14,113 nucleotides of DNA from Propionibacteriaceae bacterium (GCA_003451975.1 DMIX01000181.1:1-14113), one strand, 5' to 3'; counted from the stretch's first letter, positions 1 through 8,089 are shown. Made by a program: numbers and translations. Notes: a model not told the origin generated them from the sequence alone.

Positions 1-453
1 CCCTTCGCCATGCTGCCGTTCTGCGGCTACAACATGGCCGACTACTGGGCGCACTGGCTCAAGCTGGGTGAGAAGCTCGGCGAGGGCGCGCCGCGAATCT
101 TCCAGGTCAACTGGTTCCGCAAGGGTGCCGACGGCAAGTTCCTGTGGCCGGGCTTCGGCGACAACGCCCGTCCCATCGAATGGGCGCTGCGTCGAGTGGC
201 CGGCGAGGTCGGTGCCGTGGACGCCATCAGCGGCCGGCTGCCCCGCAGCGGCGATCTCAACCTGGGCGGCCTGGAGATCACCAAGGCCGAACTGGACGCC
301 CTGTTCGCCCTGGACCCGGAAGCCTGGGGGGTCGAAGCCGATCTCACCGCGGAATACTTCGCCCAGTTCGGAGACAAACTCCCCGCCGAATTGACCGATC
401 AGTTGGCCGACCTACGCGAGCGGATCGATCGGGTCAAAGCAGCGAATTCCTGA
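1..453 (+). CDS. pckG: Phosphoenolpyruvate carboxykinase (GTP), C-terminal part
   Basis: The reading frame is open from base 1 (P-F-A-M-L-P-F) and ends with TGA at 451-453, so about 150 C-terminal residues are present and the 5' part lies outside the window. The protein carries strongly conserved blocks of the GTP-dependent family: an FCGYNMADYWAHW block near the start, then VNWFRKGADGKFLWPGFGDN at about residues 37-56, followed by an arginine and ..EW. These belong to the C-terminal nucleotide-binding domain. The enzyme interconverts oxaloacetate plus GTP with PEP plus CO2 and GDP in the cytoplasm, serving gluconeogenesis and anaplerosis. The GTP form is usual in Actinobacteria, whereas most other bacteria use the ATP form. 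The apparent ATG at position 10 is internal and is not the start. A hairpin terminator follows the stop directly, so pckG looks like the last gene of its transcript. Confidence 0.95.
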   Translation, partial: PFAMLPFCGYNMADYWAHWLKLGEKLGEGAPRIFQVNWFRKGADGKFLWPGFGDNARPIEWALRRVAGEVGAVDAISGRLPRSGDLNLGGLEITKAELDALFALDPEAWGVEADLTAEYFAQFGDKLPAELTDQLADLRERIDRVKAANS

Positions 454-463
454 CAAATCCTGA

Positions 464-508
464 ACGACGGGCCGGGTGGCAATGCGCCGCTCGGCCCGTC
501 GTCGTTTT
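464..508 (+). terminator. Rho-independent-type terminator after pckG
   Basis: A perfect 11-bp inverted repeat pairs ACGACGGGCCG (464-474) with CGGCCCGTCGT (492-502) across a 17-nt loop. It begins 10 nt after the pckG stop and is followed by a TTTT tract at 505-508. A GC-rich stem with a short U-run is the expected terminator form in high-GC bacteria. The rest of the interval up to 696 holds no gene that I can support. Confidence 0.8.
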
Positions 509-696
509 CGGACTCAACGCCCGGCACGCCCTTTTCCTTGATAGAACTCCCCACCATGGTGACAACACACCGCCTCGACGAGTACGTTGTTCACAACCAC
601 CTCACAGCTGAAGGATCGCAGCAGATGCGCGCCTTCATCAGTGAGTCGCCGCCGGGGGGATCAGCAATGATCCGCGGCCAAGCTATGAGGAGCAGA

Positions 697-1425
697 ATGC
701 GCATCAATCGTTGGAGTCGTCTTGTCGCTGTGGGCGCTGCCACAGCGCTGTCCGCCGGAGTGGCCTTACTGGCACCGGCAAGTCTCGCCCAAGCGGCATC
801 GACAGTCAGCCTGACCGGGCCGACCAGCACAGTGGCCGCGAGCAAGACCCTCGAATTCGTCTTCACCATCAATGGCGACGCCGACCAGTGGACGAAGGCC
901 CTTACGACCGTTTCGAGCCGAGTGAGTTCCACCTATCGCAGCACCCCAGGAAGCCCGTACACCACGGCGACACCGTCGGTGGGAACGCCCGCCGCGCTTT
1001 ACGTCCCCGTGTACTCGTTCACCACTCCGGGACGCTATCGGCTGACCGTCCAGGCCATGGAAAGCGGCGTTGCCACAGCAACCGCCACCAAGGACTTCAC
1101 CGTTGTGGCCAGCACCAGCTACAGCCGCTCGATGAGTTCGACCTCGATCTCCGGCAAGGTCGGCGCGCGGTACCGCACCACCTTCAAGGTGAATGCGCCG
1201 CGGTACCAGGTCGGCGCCAAGGCCACGGTGTACTACAAGTTCAAGGGCAAGAAGAAGTACGTCAAGGTCGCCACGGGCAAGCTGAACAGCTCCGGCTACG
1301 CCAAGATGCTCACCAAGAAGGGGAAGATCCGCAAGGCGGGTCGCTACTACGTCAAGGTCGGCGCCGTGACCTACGCCGGCGGTTACAACACCAAGACGGT
1401 GAAGACCTACATCCACTCCTACTGA
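697..1425 (+). CDS. Secreted protein with Ig-like region and Lys/Tyr-rich C-terminus
   Basis: This is a hypothetical exported protein of 242 residues. The chosen start is the ATG at 697, because GAGGAG (687-692) precedes it at close spacing and it places a classic Sec signal peptide at the very N-terminus. That peptide has a basic MRINRWSR stretch, a hydrophobic core at about residues 9-30 and an A-Q-A cleavage motif at 31-33. In-frame upstream ATGs (538, 667, 685) would only add a non-secretory leader. The middle part (about 35-140) is Ser/Thr/Ala-rich with alternating beta-like segments (TVSLTGPTST, YSFTTPGRYRLTVQ) that suggest an Ig/PKD-like fold. The last ~100 residues are rich in Lys, Tyr and Gly (VYYKFKGKKKYVKV, GRYYVKVGAV), are strongly basic, and resemble the Ig-like end repeats of actinobacterial surface proteins. 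No LPXTG motif, lipobox or membrane anchor is seen, so it is probably released or held by charge to the cell wall. Its function is unknown. Confidence 0.75.
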   Translation: MRINRWSRLVAVGAATALSAGVALLAPASLAQAASTVSLTGPTSTVAASKTLEFVFTINGDADQWTKALTTVSSRVSSTYRSTPGSPYTTATPSVGTPAALYVPVYSFTTPGRYRLTVQAMESGVATATATKDFTVVASTSYSRSMSSTSISGKVGARYRTTFKVNAPRYQVGAKATVYYKFKGKKKYVKVATGKLNSSGYAKMLTKKGKIRKAGRYYVKVGAVTYAGGYNTKTVKTYIHSY

Positions 1426-1444
1426 TCATCTCGATCATCAGCAG

Positions 1445-1475
1445 CGAAGGCCTCGGCACACCGCCGGGGCCTTCG
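1445..1475. terminator. Hairpin between convergent genes
   Basis: CGAAGGCC (1445-1452) pairs with GGCCTTCG (1468-1475), and four more pairs (one G-T) close the stem down to a 7-nt loop. It lies 20 nt after the secreted-protein stop and 19 nt before the stop of the convergent flavin reductase gene. It could therefore stop transcripts from both sides. There is no clear T-tract on either strand. Confidence 0.65.
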
Positions 1476-1493
1476 TCGTCCCCGCGCGGTAAC

Positions 1494-2588
1494 TCAGTGG
1501 TTGGGTTCGGGCGCTGGCCAACGACCTCGCAGATAGGAATCCGGATAGCGGGCCATGGCATCGGCATCCAACTCCGCAGCCGCCCGTAGCGGCCAGGACG
1601 GCTCCCGCAGCGCCACCCGGGCCAAGGACACCGCATCGGCATCGCCGCCATCCAGGATCGCTTGGGCCTGCGCCGGTTCGGTGATCTGTCCAGCGACGCT
1701 CACTGGGACGCCCACCGTACGCACCTCGCGGGCGAGCGGTACCTGATAGCCCGGCTTCGACAGGATCTTGGCCAGTACATTGCCGCCGCTGGAGACGTCG
1801 ATCAGATCCGCGCCATGCTCGACCGCCAGCCGCGACACCTGTTGCGCGTCCGCGACATCGAAACCACCCTCGGTCCACTCGCTGGCCGACAGCCGCACCA
1901 GAATCGGCTTCTCGGCCGGCCACACCGCACGTACCGCGTCGAGCACCTCCAGCAGCAGCCGCGCGCGACCGGTCAGGTCGCCGCCGTAGCCATCGGTGCG
2001 GGTGTTGGTCAGCGGCGAGAGGAACTGAAAGATCAGATAACCGTGGGCAGCGTGAATCTCCACCGCGTCGAACCCAGCGGCATCGGCGCGCTGAGCGGCC
2101 GCCGCAAAGTCAGTCACCACCTGCGCCAGATCCTCCTCGGTCGCTGCTCGCGGCGCGGTCAGCCCCGGGAAGGGGACGTCGGTCGGCCCGATGGTCTCCC
2201 ACCCACCGTCGGGAACCGAAACCGAGCCCGTCCTCTCCGTGCCGAACTCGCGATAGGTGGAGCCCTTGCGTCCGGCATGCTGCAACTGCACCGCCATGGC
2301 AGCACCCTGGCTGTGGCCGAACTCCACAATCGGACGCCAGGCCTCGACCTGTTCGTCATTCCACAGCCCGCAGCACCACGGCGTGATACGCCCCTCCGGT
2401 GACACTCCAGTCGCCTCGGCGATCACCAACCCGAAGCCACCGGCAGCTCGAGCGCCATAGTGCACCAGGTGCCAGGCTCCGGGCACACCGTCGCGGTTTT
2501 CGCATTGGTATTGGCACATCGGCGCGAGGAACAGCCGATTGGGAATGGTCAGCCCGCGCAACGTCAGCGGGTCGAATAAAGACGACAT
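1494..2588 (-). CDS. NADH:flavin oxidoreductase, Old Yellow Enzyme family (YqjM-like)
   Basis: This 364-residue, full-length FMN-dependent ene-reductase is expected to reduce C=C bonds next to electron-withdrawing groups using NAD(P)H in the cytoplasm. It matches the YqjM (thermophilic-like) subgroup. The N-terminal SLFDPLTLRGLTIPNRLFLA is followed by PMCQYQ with the subgroup cysteine at 25 and tyrosine at 27. HAGRK is at 104-108. EIHAAHGY at 177-184 carries the two substrate-binding histidines (179 and 182), followed by FLSPLTNTRTDGYGG. The late FMN-phosphate region includes SVAGQI and the C-terminus contains Arg-Gly-Arg-Trp. There is no Shine-Dalgarno sequence; a TAATCT box sits 6 nt before the ATG, so a leaderless mRNA is likely. 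The gene stands alone, divergent from the methyltransferase gene and convergent with the secreted-protein gene. The physiological substrate cannot be told; xenobiotic or oxidative-stress reduction is common for the family. Confidence 0.93.
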   Translation of the reverse strand: MSSLFDPLTLRGLTIPNRLFLAPMCQYQCENRDGVPGAWHLVHYGARAAGGFGLVIAEATGVSPEGRITPWCCGLWNDEQVEAWRPIVEFGHSQGAAMAVQLQHAGRKGSTYREFGTERTGSVSVPDGGWETIGPTDVPFPGLTAPRAATEEDLAQVVTDFAAAAQRADAAGFDAVEIHAAHGYLIFQFLSPLTNTRTDGYGGDLTGRARLLLEVLDAVRAVWPAEKPILVRLSASEWTEGGFDVADAQQVSRLAVEHGADLIDVSSGGNVLAKILSKPGYQVPLAREVRTVGVPVSVAGQITEPAQAQAILDGGDADAVSLARVALREPSWPLRAAAELDADAMARYPDSYLRGRWPAPEPNH

Positions 2589-2594
2589 GATTAC

Positions 2595-2600
2595 AGATTA
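2595..2600 (-). promoter_or_regulatory. Putative -10 box for a leaderless flavin reductase transcript
   Basis: On the minus strand TAATCT is followed by exactly 6 nt (GTAATC) and then the ATG of the flavin reductase. This fits the TANNNT box spacing of actinobacterial leaderless promoters, in which the start codon is the first transcribed base. No convincing -35 hexamer is seen 17-18 nt upstream, and no Shine-Dalgarno sequence exists, which agrees with leaderless use. Confidence 0.4.
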
Positions 2601-2670
2601 GGCACGTGTTTGTTGCAGCCCCGGCTTTCTCAGCGACAACGCCCTACGCTCATTGACAGGAGGAGGCACC

Positions 2671-3276
2671 ATGACCGATTCAGCGACGTGGACCGAACGC
2701 TATGCGGCTGCGGCCATGGTCTGGGACACCACCCCGAACCAATTCGTGGTCGAGGCCTGCACGAACCTGCCTCCGGGACGAGCTCTCGATCTCGGCGCCG
2801 GCGAAGGTCGCAATGCGATCTGGCTGGCCGGACGCGGCTGGACGGTCACCGCCGTCGACTTCGCCTCCATCGCGGTGGGACGCATCGCCAGCCACGCGGC
2901 GCTGCAAAGCGTCCGGTTGGATGCCATCGTCGCCAACGCACTGAACTACCACCCCGCACCCGACTCCTTCGACCTGGCCCTGCTGTGCTACCTGCAACTG
3001 CCCGTCGGACAGTTGCGCAAGGCGATCAGCAATGCGGTCTCAGGCCTGGACGTCGGCGGACGGCTGGTCGTAGTCGCCCACGACGAGTCGAATCTGCCCA
3101 ATGGCGTCGGCGGCCCGAAGGATCCCGATCTCCTCACCAATGCCGACACTGTGGCCAAGATCGCCACCGAGCTGGGGCTGCAGGTCGTCCGCGCAGAGCT
3201 TGTCACCCGCGAAGTACGCACTGACCTCGGCCTGCAACAAGCTCTCGACTATGTGGTCGAGGCTGTCCACGCTTAG
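2671..3276 (+). CDS. Class I SAM-dependent methyltransferase (TehB-like)
   Basis: The protein has 201 residues. The ATG at 2671 is chosen because AGGAGGAGG (2658-2666) sits just before it; a TTG at 2653 in the same frame has no such site. Motif I is clear as ALDLGAGEGRN at 38-48, followed by the acidic residue that ends strand 2 in TAVDFAS (Asp63). It carries an N-terminal WTERYA....W motif and a late HDESNLPNGVGGPKDP block, which are typical of the small TehB/thiopurine-methyltransferase-like group. That group methylates small compounds such as tellurite, selenite or thiols; the substrate here is unknown. The Na+/H+ antiporter gene starts 46 nt downstream on the same strand with no hairpin between, so the two are probably co-transcribed, perhaps in a stress response (inference). 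Confidence 0.85.
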   Translation: MTDSATWTERYAAAAMVWDTTPNQFVVEACTNLPPGRALDLGAGEGRNAIWLAGRGWTVTAVDFASIAVGRIASHAALQSVRLDAIVANALNYHPAPDSFDLALLCYLQLPVGQLRKAISNAVSGLDVGGRLVVVAHDESNLPNGVGGPKDPDLLTNADTVAKIATELGLQVVRAELVTREVRTDLGLQQALDYVVEAVHA

Positions 3277-3322
3277 CTTGTTCACGGACTGACCTGCCAG
3301 TCTTGGGCACAGGAGACGGCAG

Positions 3323-5050
3323 ATGAACCTTGAACTGATAGTGATCCTCGGAGTGCTCTTGGTGGTCGCGGCAACCACGCTGGCACCGAAACTCGGCGTG
3401 GCCACCCCGCTGGTCCTCGTCGTGCTCGGCTTCGGAATGAGCCTGATTCCTTTCATCGACGCGGTCGTCATCGACCCCGAGTGGATCCTGGCCGGCGTGC
3501 TGCCACCACTGCTGTATTCAGCGGCGGTGAGCACGCCGGTGATGGAGTTCCGACGCGACTTCGGATTGATCTCAGTGTTCTCCGTGGCGTTGGTCGTGGT
3601 GACAGCGGTAGCCATCGGCTTCCTTGCCACCTGGCTTGTTCCCGGCCTGCCGCTGGGTTTGGGCATCGCGCTCGGGGCCGTCGTCAGCCCCACTGATGCG
3701 GTAGCGACGTCGATCGTGCGTAGAGCGGGGGTTTCCAACCGTCTGGTCACGGTGCTGGAGGGCGAAGCGATGCTGAACGACGCCACGGCGCTGGTGCTAC
3801 TGCGCTCAGCCGTGGCAGCGGTCGGAGTCTCGATCTCATTGTGGGAGGTTGTGGGGCAGTTCGTTTGGGCGGTGGCAGCCGCTCTGACCATCGGCTGGCT
3901 CGCCGGCAAGCTGAACTTGATGCTGCGGCGCTGGATCACCGATGTCTCGGCAGGGGTGGCGCTATCACTGGGGGTACCGTTCCTGGCCTACCTGCCTGCG
4001 GCCTATGTAGGTGCCTCAGGATTGGTGGCCGCAGTGACCGCAGGCCTGGTTTCCGGCTACGGGGCGGCGAAGAGATTGGGAGCCGAAGAGCGCCTGGCCG
4101 AAAGGGCAGTGTGGCGCACCGTGGAACTCCTGCTGGAAAGCGCCGTCTTCTTGATGGTCGGGCTGGAGCTTCCCACCTTGATTTCGAACTTGAGTGATTC
4201 GGGGGCGAACCTACGCCGTCCACTGGTGATGGCAATCATCGTCGCAACGGTGGTGATCCTCATCCGGGTGGTCTTCGTTGCGACGGCGGTGTGGTCACTG
4301 GCCCACCGCAATCGTCACTCAGCACGGATTCGCGATCAACTCAGCGAATGGCAGGCTCAGCTCGCCGATGGACAGCCTGCACCCGCACTGCTGAGCGAGC
4401 GTGCTGCACGCGGCTGGGGTCGGCTGCGTCCGGCCACTCGGCTAACCTCGGCTGAGGATCGCCAGTCCGGCTGGCAGCTTCTCGTGGGTCGCCGCATCGC
4501 CGACTTGGACTACCTGGCCGCCGAACAGTTCGGGTGGCGCGACGGCGTCATTCTGGTGTGGGCGGGAATGCGTGGAGCGCTCACGATCGCCGCCGCTCAA
4601 ACGCTGCCAGCAGACACCGAGCATCGCTCACTGATCATTCTGACCGCCACCATCGTGGCTGTCGGCACCTTGGCTGTTCAGGGACTGACGCTGGCTCCGC
4701 TTGCTGCTCGGCTTCGCCTCACCGGAGACGAAGGCTCGACGGCCCCCACCCGCTGGCGGGAACTGCAAAAGGAGCTGGACGCGGCAGCGCTGGAAAGCCT
4801 GCCCGAACCCAGTGGTGCCGATGCAGCCAGGCTGCTCTCGAAAGTGCGCGAACGGCTGCACCAGACCACTCGAAACGGTGCCGCAGAGGCAAAAATCCGA
4901 CAGCTCCGACTGACCGCCATCAACGCTCAACGCGCGAAGCTGATCGAACTACGCCGAATGGGCACCTACTCTTCAGTGATCCTGGACGACGCTCTGGCGC
5001 AACTCGACGCTCAACAGCTCAGCATCGAGTTGCGCCAGGAATACGACTGA
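3323..5050 (+). CDS. CPA1-family Na+/H+ antiporter (YjcE/NhaP-like)
   Basis: This 575-residue integral membrane protein exchanges Na+ (or K+) for H+ across the cytoplasmic membrane for pH and salt balance. AGGAGA (3311-3316) precedes the ATG. There are about 11-12 hydrophobic segments over the first 460 residues. CPA1 hallmarks are SPTDAVA at 122-128 (Asp125), LEGEAMLNDA at 145-154 with the conserved ND pair (Asp153), and GMRGAL at 415-420, the family's GxRGA motif. A hydrophilic insert of about 80 residues (roughly 328-406) separates two late transmembrane segments. A long charged, probably helical tail (about 470-575, with IRQLRL and KLIELRRM) lies in the cytoplasm and is a likely regulatory region. 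Such inserts and tails are usual in the YjcE-like branch. The ion specificity cannot be read. The gene ends only 4 nt from the stop of the convergent lipoprotein gene, so the transcripts probably overlap. Confidence 0.93.
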   Translation: MNLELIVILGVLLVVAATTLAPKLGVATPLVLVVLGFGMSLIPFIDAVVIDPEWILAGVLPPLLYSAAVSTPVMEFRRDFGLISVFSVALVVVTAVAIGFLATWLVPGLPLGLGIALGAVVSPTDAVATSIVRRAGVSNRLVTVLEGEAMLNDATALVLLRSAVAAVGVSISLWEVVGQFVWAVAAALTIGWLAGKLNLMLRRWITDVSAGVALSLGVPFLAYLPAAYVGASGLVAAVTAGLVSGYGAAKRLGAEERLAERAVWRTVELLLESAVFLMVGLELPTLISNLSDSGANLRRPLVMAIIVATVVILIRVVFVATAVWSLAHRNRHSARIRDQLSEWQAQLADGQPAPALLSERAARGWGRLRPATRLTSAEDRQSGWQLLVGRRIADLDYLAAEQFGWRDGVILVWAGMRGALTIAAAQTLPADTEHRSLIILTATIVAVGTLAVQGLTLAPLAARLRLTGDEGSTAPTRWRELQKELDAAALESLPEPSGADAARLLSKVRERLHQTTRNGAAEAKIRQLRLTAINAQRAKLIELRRMGTYSSVILDDALAQLDAQQLSIELRQEYD

Positions 5051-5054
5051 CGGC

Positions 5055-5555
5055 TCAGTTGATGGTCCAGGTCTGGCTTCCCGAGGCCTCCAAGTCGTTG
5101 GATCCGATGTAAACCCCAACAACCTTTTTGCCGTCATCTCCTGCGATCGGCACGCAACTGGTGATCGTCTCACCCGCGGTCAAGGCCGCTTCGCGATCTG
5201 ACGCCGCCATCTTGGTGCACTGCTCGATCGTGCTGAAGGACGTATTGATGTAGCCGTTGCCTTCGATCTTCGCCAGAACGTGCTCATCCACCCCGTTGCC
5301 GCCAGTGGTGCCGGCCTTGACCAGCCGGGTCGTGTATCGGACGAAGTAGATCTCGTCCTCGGTGTCGTACTGCTCGGTGACCTCCGGCGGTGCCGGCTCC
5401 ACCGCCGTGACGGTGACCTCGTAGCTGCTGTCGCCAGGCAAGGTCACCGTCGCGGTGTCGCCGATCTTGTGGTCTCCCATGGACCCGCATCCCGATAGCC
5501 CCAGCGTCGCCGCCAGAGCTAGCGCCGACACGGCGATTCCTCGTGCAATAGACAT
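5055..5555 (-). CDS. Small lipoprotein of unknown function
   Basis: This 166-residue protein has a lipoprotein signal peptide: MSIARG, a hydrophobic core, then lipobox L-S-G-C with the lipidated cysteine at 23. The mature part is short and looks beta-rich (TATVTLP, YEVTVTAVE, YFVRYTTRLV, GVYIGSN), with two further cysteines at 113 and 134 that could form a disulfide outside the membrane. It should be anchored on the outer face of the cytoplasmic membrane. GGGGG (5560-5564) lies just before the ATG as a ribosome site. The mature part resembles small extracellular beta-sandwich lipoproteins of the DUF4352 kind, but I cannot assign it to a family. It is divergent from the DUF695-type gene, with an 18-nt dyad between them. 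Confidence 0.75.
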   Translation of the reverse strand: MSIARGIAVSALALAATLGLSGCGSMGDHKIGDTATVTLPGDSSYEVTVTAVEPAPPEVTEQYDTEDEIYFVRYTTRLVKAGTTGGNGVDEHVLAKIEGNGYINTSFSTIEQCTKMAASDREAALTAGETITSCVPIAGDDGKKVVGVYIGSNDLEASGSQTWTIN

Positions 5556-5575
5556 ACGTCCCCCTTAATGGTGTG

Positions 5576-5593
5576 GCTTCCCCCCGGGGAAGC
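5576..5593. promoter_or_regulatory. 18-nt GC-rich dyad in a divergent intergenic region
   Basis: The sequence GCTTCCCC-CC-GGGGAAGC is a perfect 8-bp inverted repeat with a 2-nt centre. It lies 21 nt upstream of the lipoprotein ATG and about 190 nt before the DUF695-type gene. A two-base centre is too tight for a full hairpin, so a protein-binding operator is a better guess than a terminator. The rest of 5556-5781 shows only a weak TATGCT -10-like box at 5737-5742. Confidence 0.35.
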
Positions 5594-5781
5594 AGTGTGA
5601 CCAATGCGGTGCTGTGTGGATCACGCTGCAGCGAAGCCCGAACGACTCCGAATGTGACATCTCACGACGTGAGCACACGCACCGCACTCAGCAGACCCCA
5701 GCGACGGCCGGACGCATCACCGACAGCACACCGCCGTATGCTGTGGCCCAATCAGCAGCGCCGAGCCGACAGGAGATCACC

Positions 5782-6819
5782 GTGGGTTTGTTCGGCCGCA
5801 GACCCAAGCCCCGAACTCCGCAAGCCCAGAAGGCTGCCATTGCCACGTTCTGGAACTGGTGGGACCAGAACGCCCAACCCATCGCCGACTCCATCGCTAC
5901 CGGCGAGTTGGAGCGCTTCATCAAACCGATGAGCGCCCGGGTTCACGCGATCGACCCCGGGTTGTCCTGGGAGTTCAGCGCCGGGGACAGCAGCCGGCAT
6001 CAGCTCACCATCACCGCCGAAGGCGACCCCCAATTGCGCCGTACCGCACGGCAGTGGCTGCGGGAAGCACCACCAGCAGACCAGACTTGGTCGTTCCACG
6101 ATCTGCGGCAGGCCTCCGGGTTGAATGCGACCCTGCAGCTCGATGAGGCGACGCTGGTGTTGTCCGAGATCACCGTCACCGCGATTCCGGTCGGCAGTGG
6201 ACTGAACGTGACCGTGCACCACCCGGCGTTCGCCGGCCTGTCAGATGTGATGCAGGCACAGATCTCCGCTCTGGCGTTGGACGCAGCACTCGGCGAGGAA
6301 GCCGTCGAACTGTGGATCGGCACGATCGAGCACACCCCCACCGCCACGGCCCAAGCCATCCCCCTGGGCGAGCTTTCCGAAGCGCTGGCCGAAGTGATCG
6401 CCGAGTACATGCCCGACGGCGAGATGGCCTGGACGATGCTGCGCGGCACCGGGCCCCGCGGACTCGTGCAAGTACTGTGCCTCACCCGGCTGGCGAGCGT
6501 TCAGTCACCCGACTTCGATCAGCACGTCGCCATCACGGTGCCCTTCAGCGACATCACCGATGAAGGACTGGCGGGAGAGGCAGCACTCGACGAACTGCGG
6601 GCGTTCTCGGCCCACCTCGACGAGATCGTCGAAGGATCGGGGAGGTTGGTGGCCGAGGAGACCAGCGACGGCGTGCGGATCCTGCACTACTACGTGGACT
6701 CCACCACGCCGGCTCCCGAACAACTGCAGGTCGCCACCCGCGGCTGGCGCCAGGGGGCTGTTGAGATCACGACCTCGCTCGATCCGTCCTGGCACGAGGT
6801 GGCTGCCTTCCGAAGCTGA
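5782..6819 (+). CDS. DUF695-domain-type cytoplasmic protein
   Basis: The protein has 345 residues if translated from the GTG at 5782. That start is preferred because AGGAGA (5771-5776) lies 5 nt before it and the protein then begins with the GLFGRRPKP sequence seen at the start of related actinobacterial proteins. An in-frame ATG at 5614 would add 56 residues of low-complexity sequence without a ribosome site. An N-terminal tryptophan-rich helix (TFWNWWDQN at 22-30) is followed by mixed alpha/beta sequence. The last ~110 residues contain ETSDGVRILHYYVD at about 293-306, which resembles the DUF695 signature. No signal peptide or membrane segment is present. Its biochemical role is unknown. It converges on the MFS gene with a 20-nt gap that shows no clear terminator. 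Confidence 0.7.
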   Translation: MGLFGRRPKPRTPQAQKAAIATFWNWWDQNAQPIADSIATGELERFIKPMSARVHAIDPGLSWEFSAGDSSRHQLTITAEGDPQLRRTARQWLREAPPADQTWSFHDLRQASGLNATLQLDEATLVLSEITVTAIPVGSGLNVTVHHPAFAGLSDVMQAQISALALDAALGEEAVELWIGTIEHTPTATAQAIPLGELSEALAEVIAEYMPDGEMAWTMLRGTGPRGLVQVLCLTRLASVQSPDFDQHVAITVPFSDITDEGLAGEAALDELRAFSAHLDEIVEGSGRLVAEETSDGVRILHYYVDSTTPAPEQLQVATRGWRQGAVEITTSLDPSWHEVAAFRS

Positions 6820-6839
6820 GGCCGATAGCGGTTGGCGCC

Positions 6840-8063
6840 TCAGTTCGACGCTCGCCCCGGACGCGTCTCGCGGGCCCACAGCCAAGGCAGTGCGGCGATC
6901 ACGGTGATTCCGCCGGTGACGGCGAAGGCCAGCTCGTAGCTGCCGTGGTCGACCAGCAGCCCGGCGATCAGCGGCCCGGCGATGGAACCGGAATCCTGGG
7001 CCATCTGAAAAGCAGCCAACGCCGGGCCGCCGTTGTGTTCGCGGCCCACCACGTCGGCCAGCGACGCCTGCTGGGCCGGGTTCAACGTGCCGGCACCCAC
7101 ACCGGCGATCAAGGACAGCACCACCAGCCACGTCAGATTCGGTGCGAAACCGGTCGCTGCCGTGGCGATTCCGGAGACCACCAGCCCGCCAATGATGAAT
7201 GGTCTGCGGCCAAGGCGATCAGCGTTGCGACCCGCGACGGTCAGCCCCACCGCATTGCCGAGCGCGAACACCGCCAGCGCCATCCCGGCAACCCAGGGCG
7301 CATTGCCGATCACCACAACAGCGAACAGCGGCAGGATCGCGTTGCGCACGCCGAAGTTCGCCCAGCCATTGGCGAAGCCCGAGCCGAAAGCAGCCCGATA
7401 TGCACTGTCGCGCCACGCCTGACGCAGCCGCAGCACCGGCAGTGTCGGCACCCCCGGAGCCGGACGCAGCGCTGCGTCGCGCAAGAAGATCGCGACGATG
7501 GCCGCCGCGATCAGTAGCGTCACCGCGTACACCAGGAACGGCACCCGCAGGCCCCAACTGCCGAGCAGCCCGCCGACCACCGGCCCCCCGACCCCGCCCA
7601 GCAGAAAGGCGGTGGCGTAGACCGACGACACTCGCGCCCGAATGCTCACCGGAGCCAGTCGCACCAGCAAAGCGACAGCCGAGACCGTGAACATCGTCGA
7701 CCCGATCCCGCCCAGGCCACGAAAGACCAGCAGTTGCCAGTAGTCCTGGGCGAACGCGGTGGCGCCGGTCGAGACCGCCACGATCACCAGCCCGCTCAGA
7801 TAGACCGGGCGTTCGCCCAACCGGGCGATGAGACGTCCACCGGCGGGAGCGAAGACCAGCCGGAAGAAGGCGAACGCGCTGACCACCACACTGGAGGCGA
7901 ACGCCCCAACCCCGTAGCTCTGCGCGAATGAGGGCAACACCGGGGTGATCAGCCCGAAGCCCAGGGCGATCACGAACGCCGCCGCGACCAGTACCCAGAG
8001 CTCCCGCGGAATGCGGGGACGCAGCAGCGGCGGCTCCGCGACAGGTTCTTCAGGCACGATCAT
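6840..8063 (-). CDS. MFS transporter, drug-efflux type (DHA1-like)
   Basis: This 407-residue polytopic membrane protein of the major facilitator superfamily has the usual length and about 12 hydrophobic segments, the first at about 23-45. Motif A is visible twice: GGRLIARLGERP at 75-86 after TM2, and AGRNADRLGRRPF in the second half. TM1 contains ALGFGLITPVLP, typical of DHA1 drug:H+ antiporters. It is expected to export or import a small molecule using the proton gradient; the substrate is unknown. It lies 55 nt downstream of the deglycosidase-like operon on the same strand. A hairpin at 8090-8112 separates them, so co-regulation with that operon is possible but unproven. No good Shine-Dalgarno sequence precedes the ATG, so the exact start is less certain. 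Confidence 0.88.
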   Translation of the reverse strand: MIVPEEPVAEPPLLRPRIPRELWVLVAAAFVIALGFGLITPVLPSFAQSYGVGAFASSVVVSAFAFFRLVFAPAGGRLIARLGERPVYLSGLVIVAVSTGATAFAQDYWQLLVFRGLGGIGSTMFTVSAVALLVRLAPVSIRARVSSVYATAFLLGGVGGPVVGGLLGSWGLRVPFLVYAVTLLIAAAIVAIFLRDAALRPAPGVPTLPVLRLRQAWRDSAYRAAFGSGFANGWANFGVRNAILPLFAVVVIGNAPWVAGMALAVFALGNAVGLTVAGRNADRLGRRPFIIGGLVVSGIATAATGFAPNLTWLVVLSLIAGVGAGTLNPAQQASLADVVGREHNGGPALAAFQMAQDSGSIAGPLIAGLLVDHGSYELAFAVTGGITVIAALPWLWARETRPGRASN

Positions 8064-8089
8064 CCAGTATGCCGCTCGACCCGGGCGGC

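Noticed and set aside
3040..3939. A 299-codon open frame on the minus strand
   Set aside because: It is antisense to the methyltransferase and antiporter genes, and its Ser/Thr-rich low-complexity sequence is typical of a shadow frame.
5614..5781. Longer ATG start for the DUF695-type protein
   Set aside because: There is no ribosome site. The added residues have no conserved character, while the GTG at 5782 has AGGAGA and a family-like GLFGRR start.
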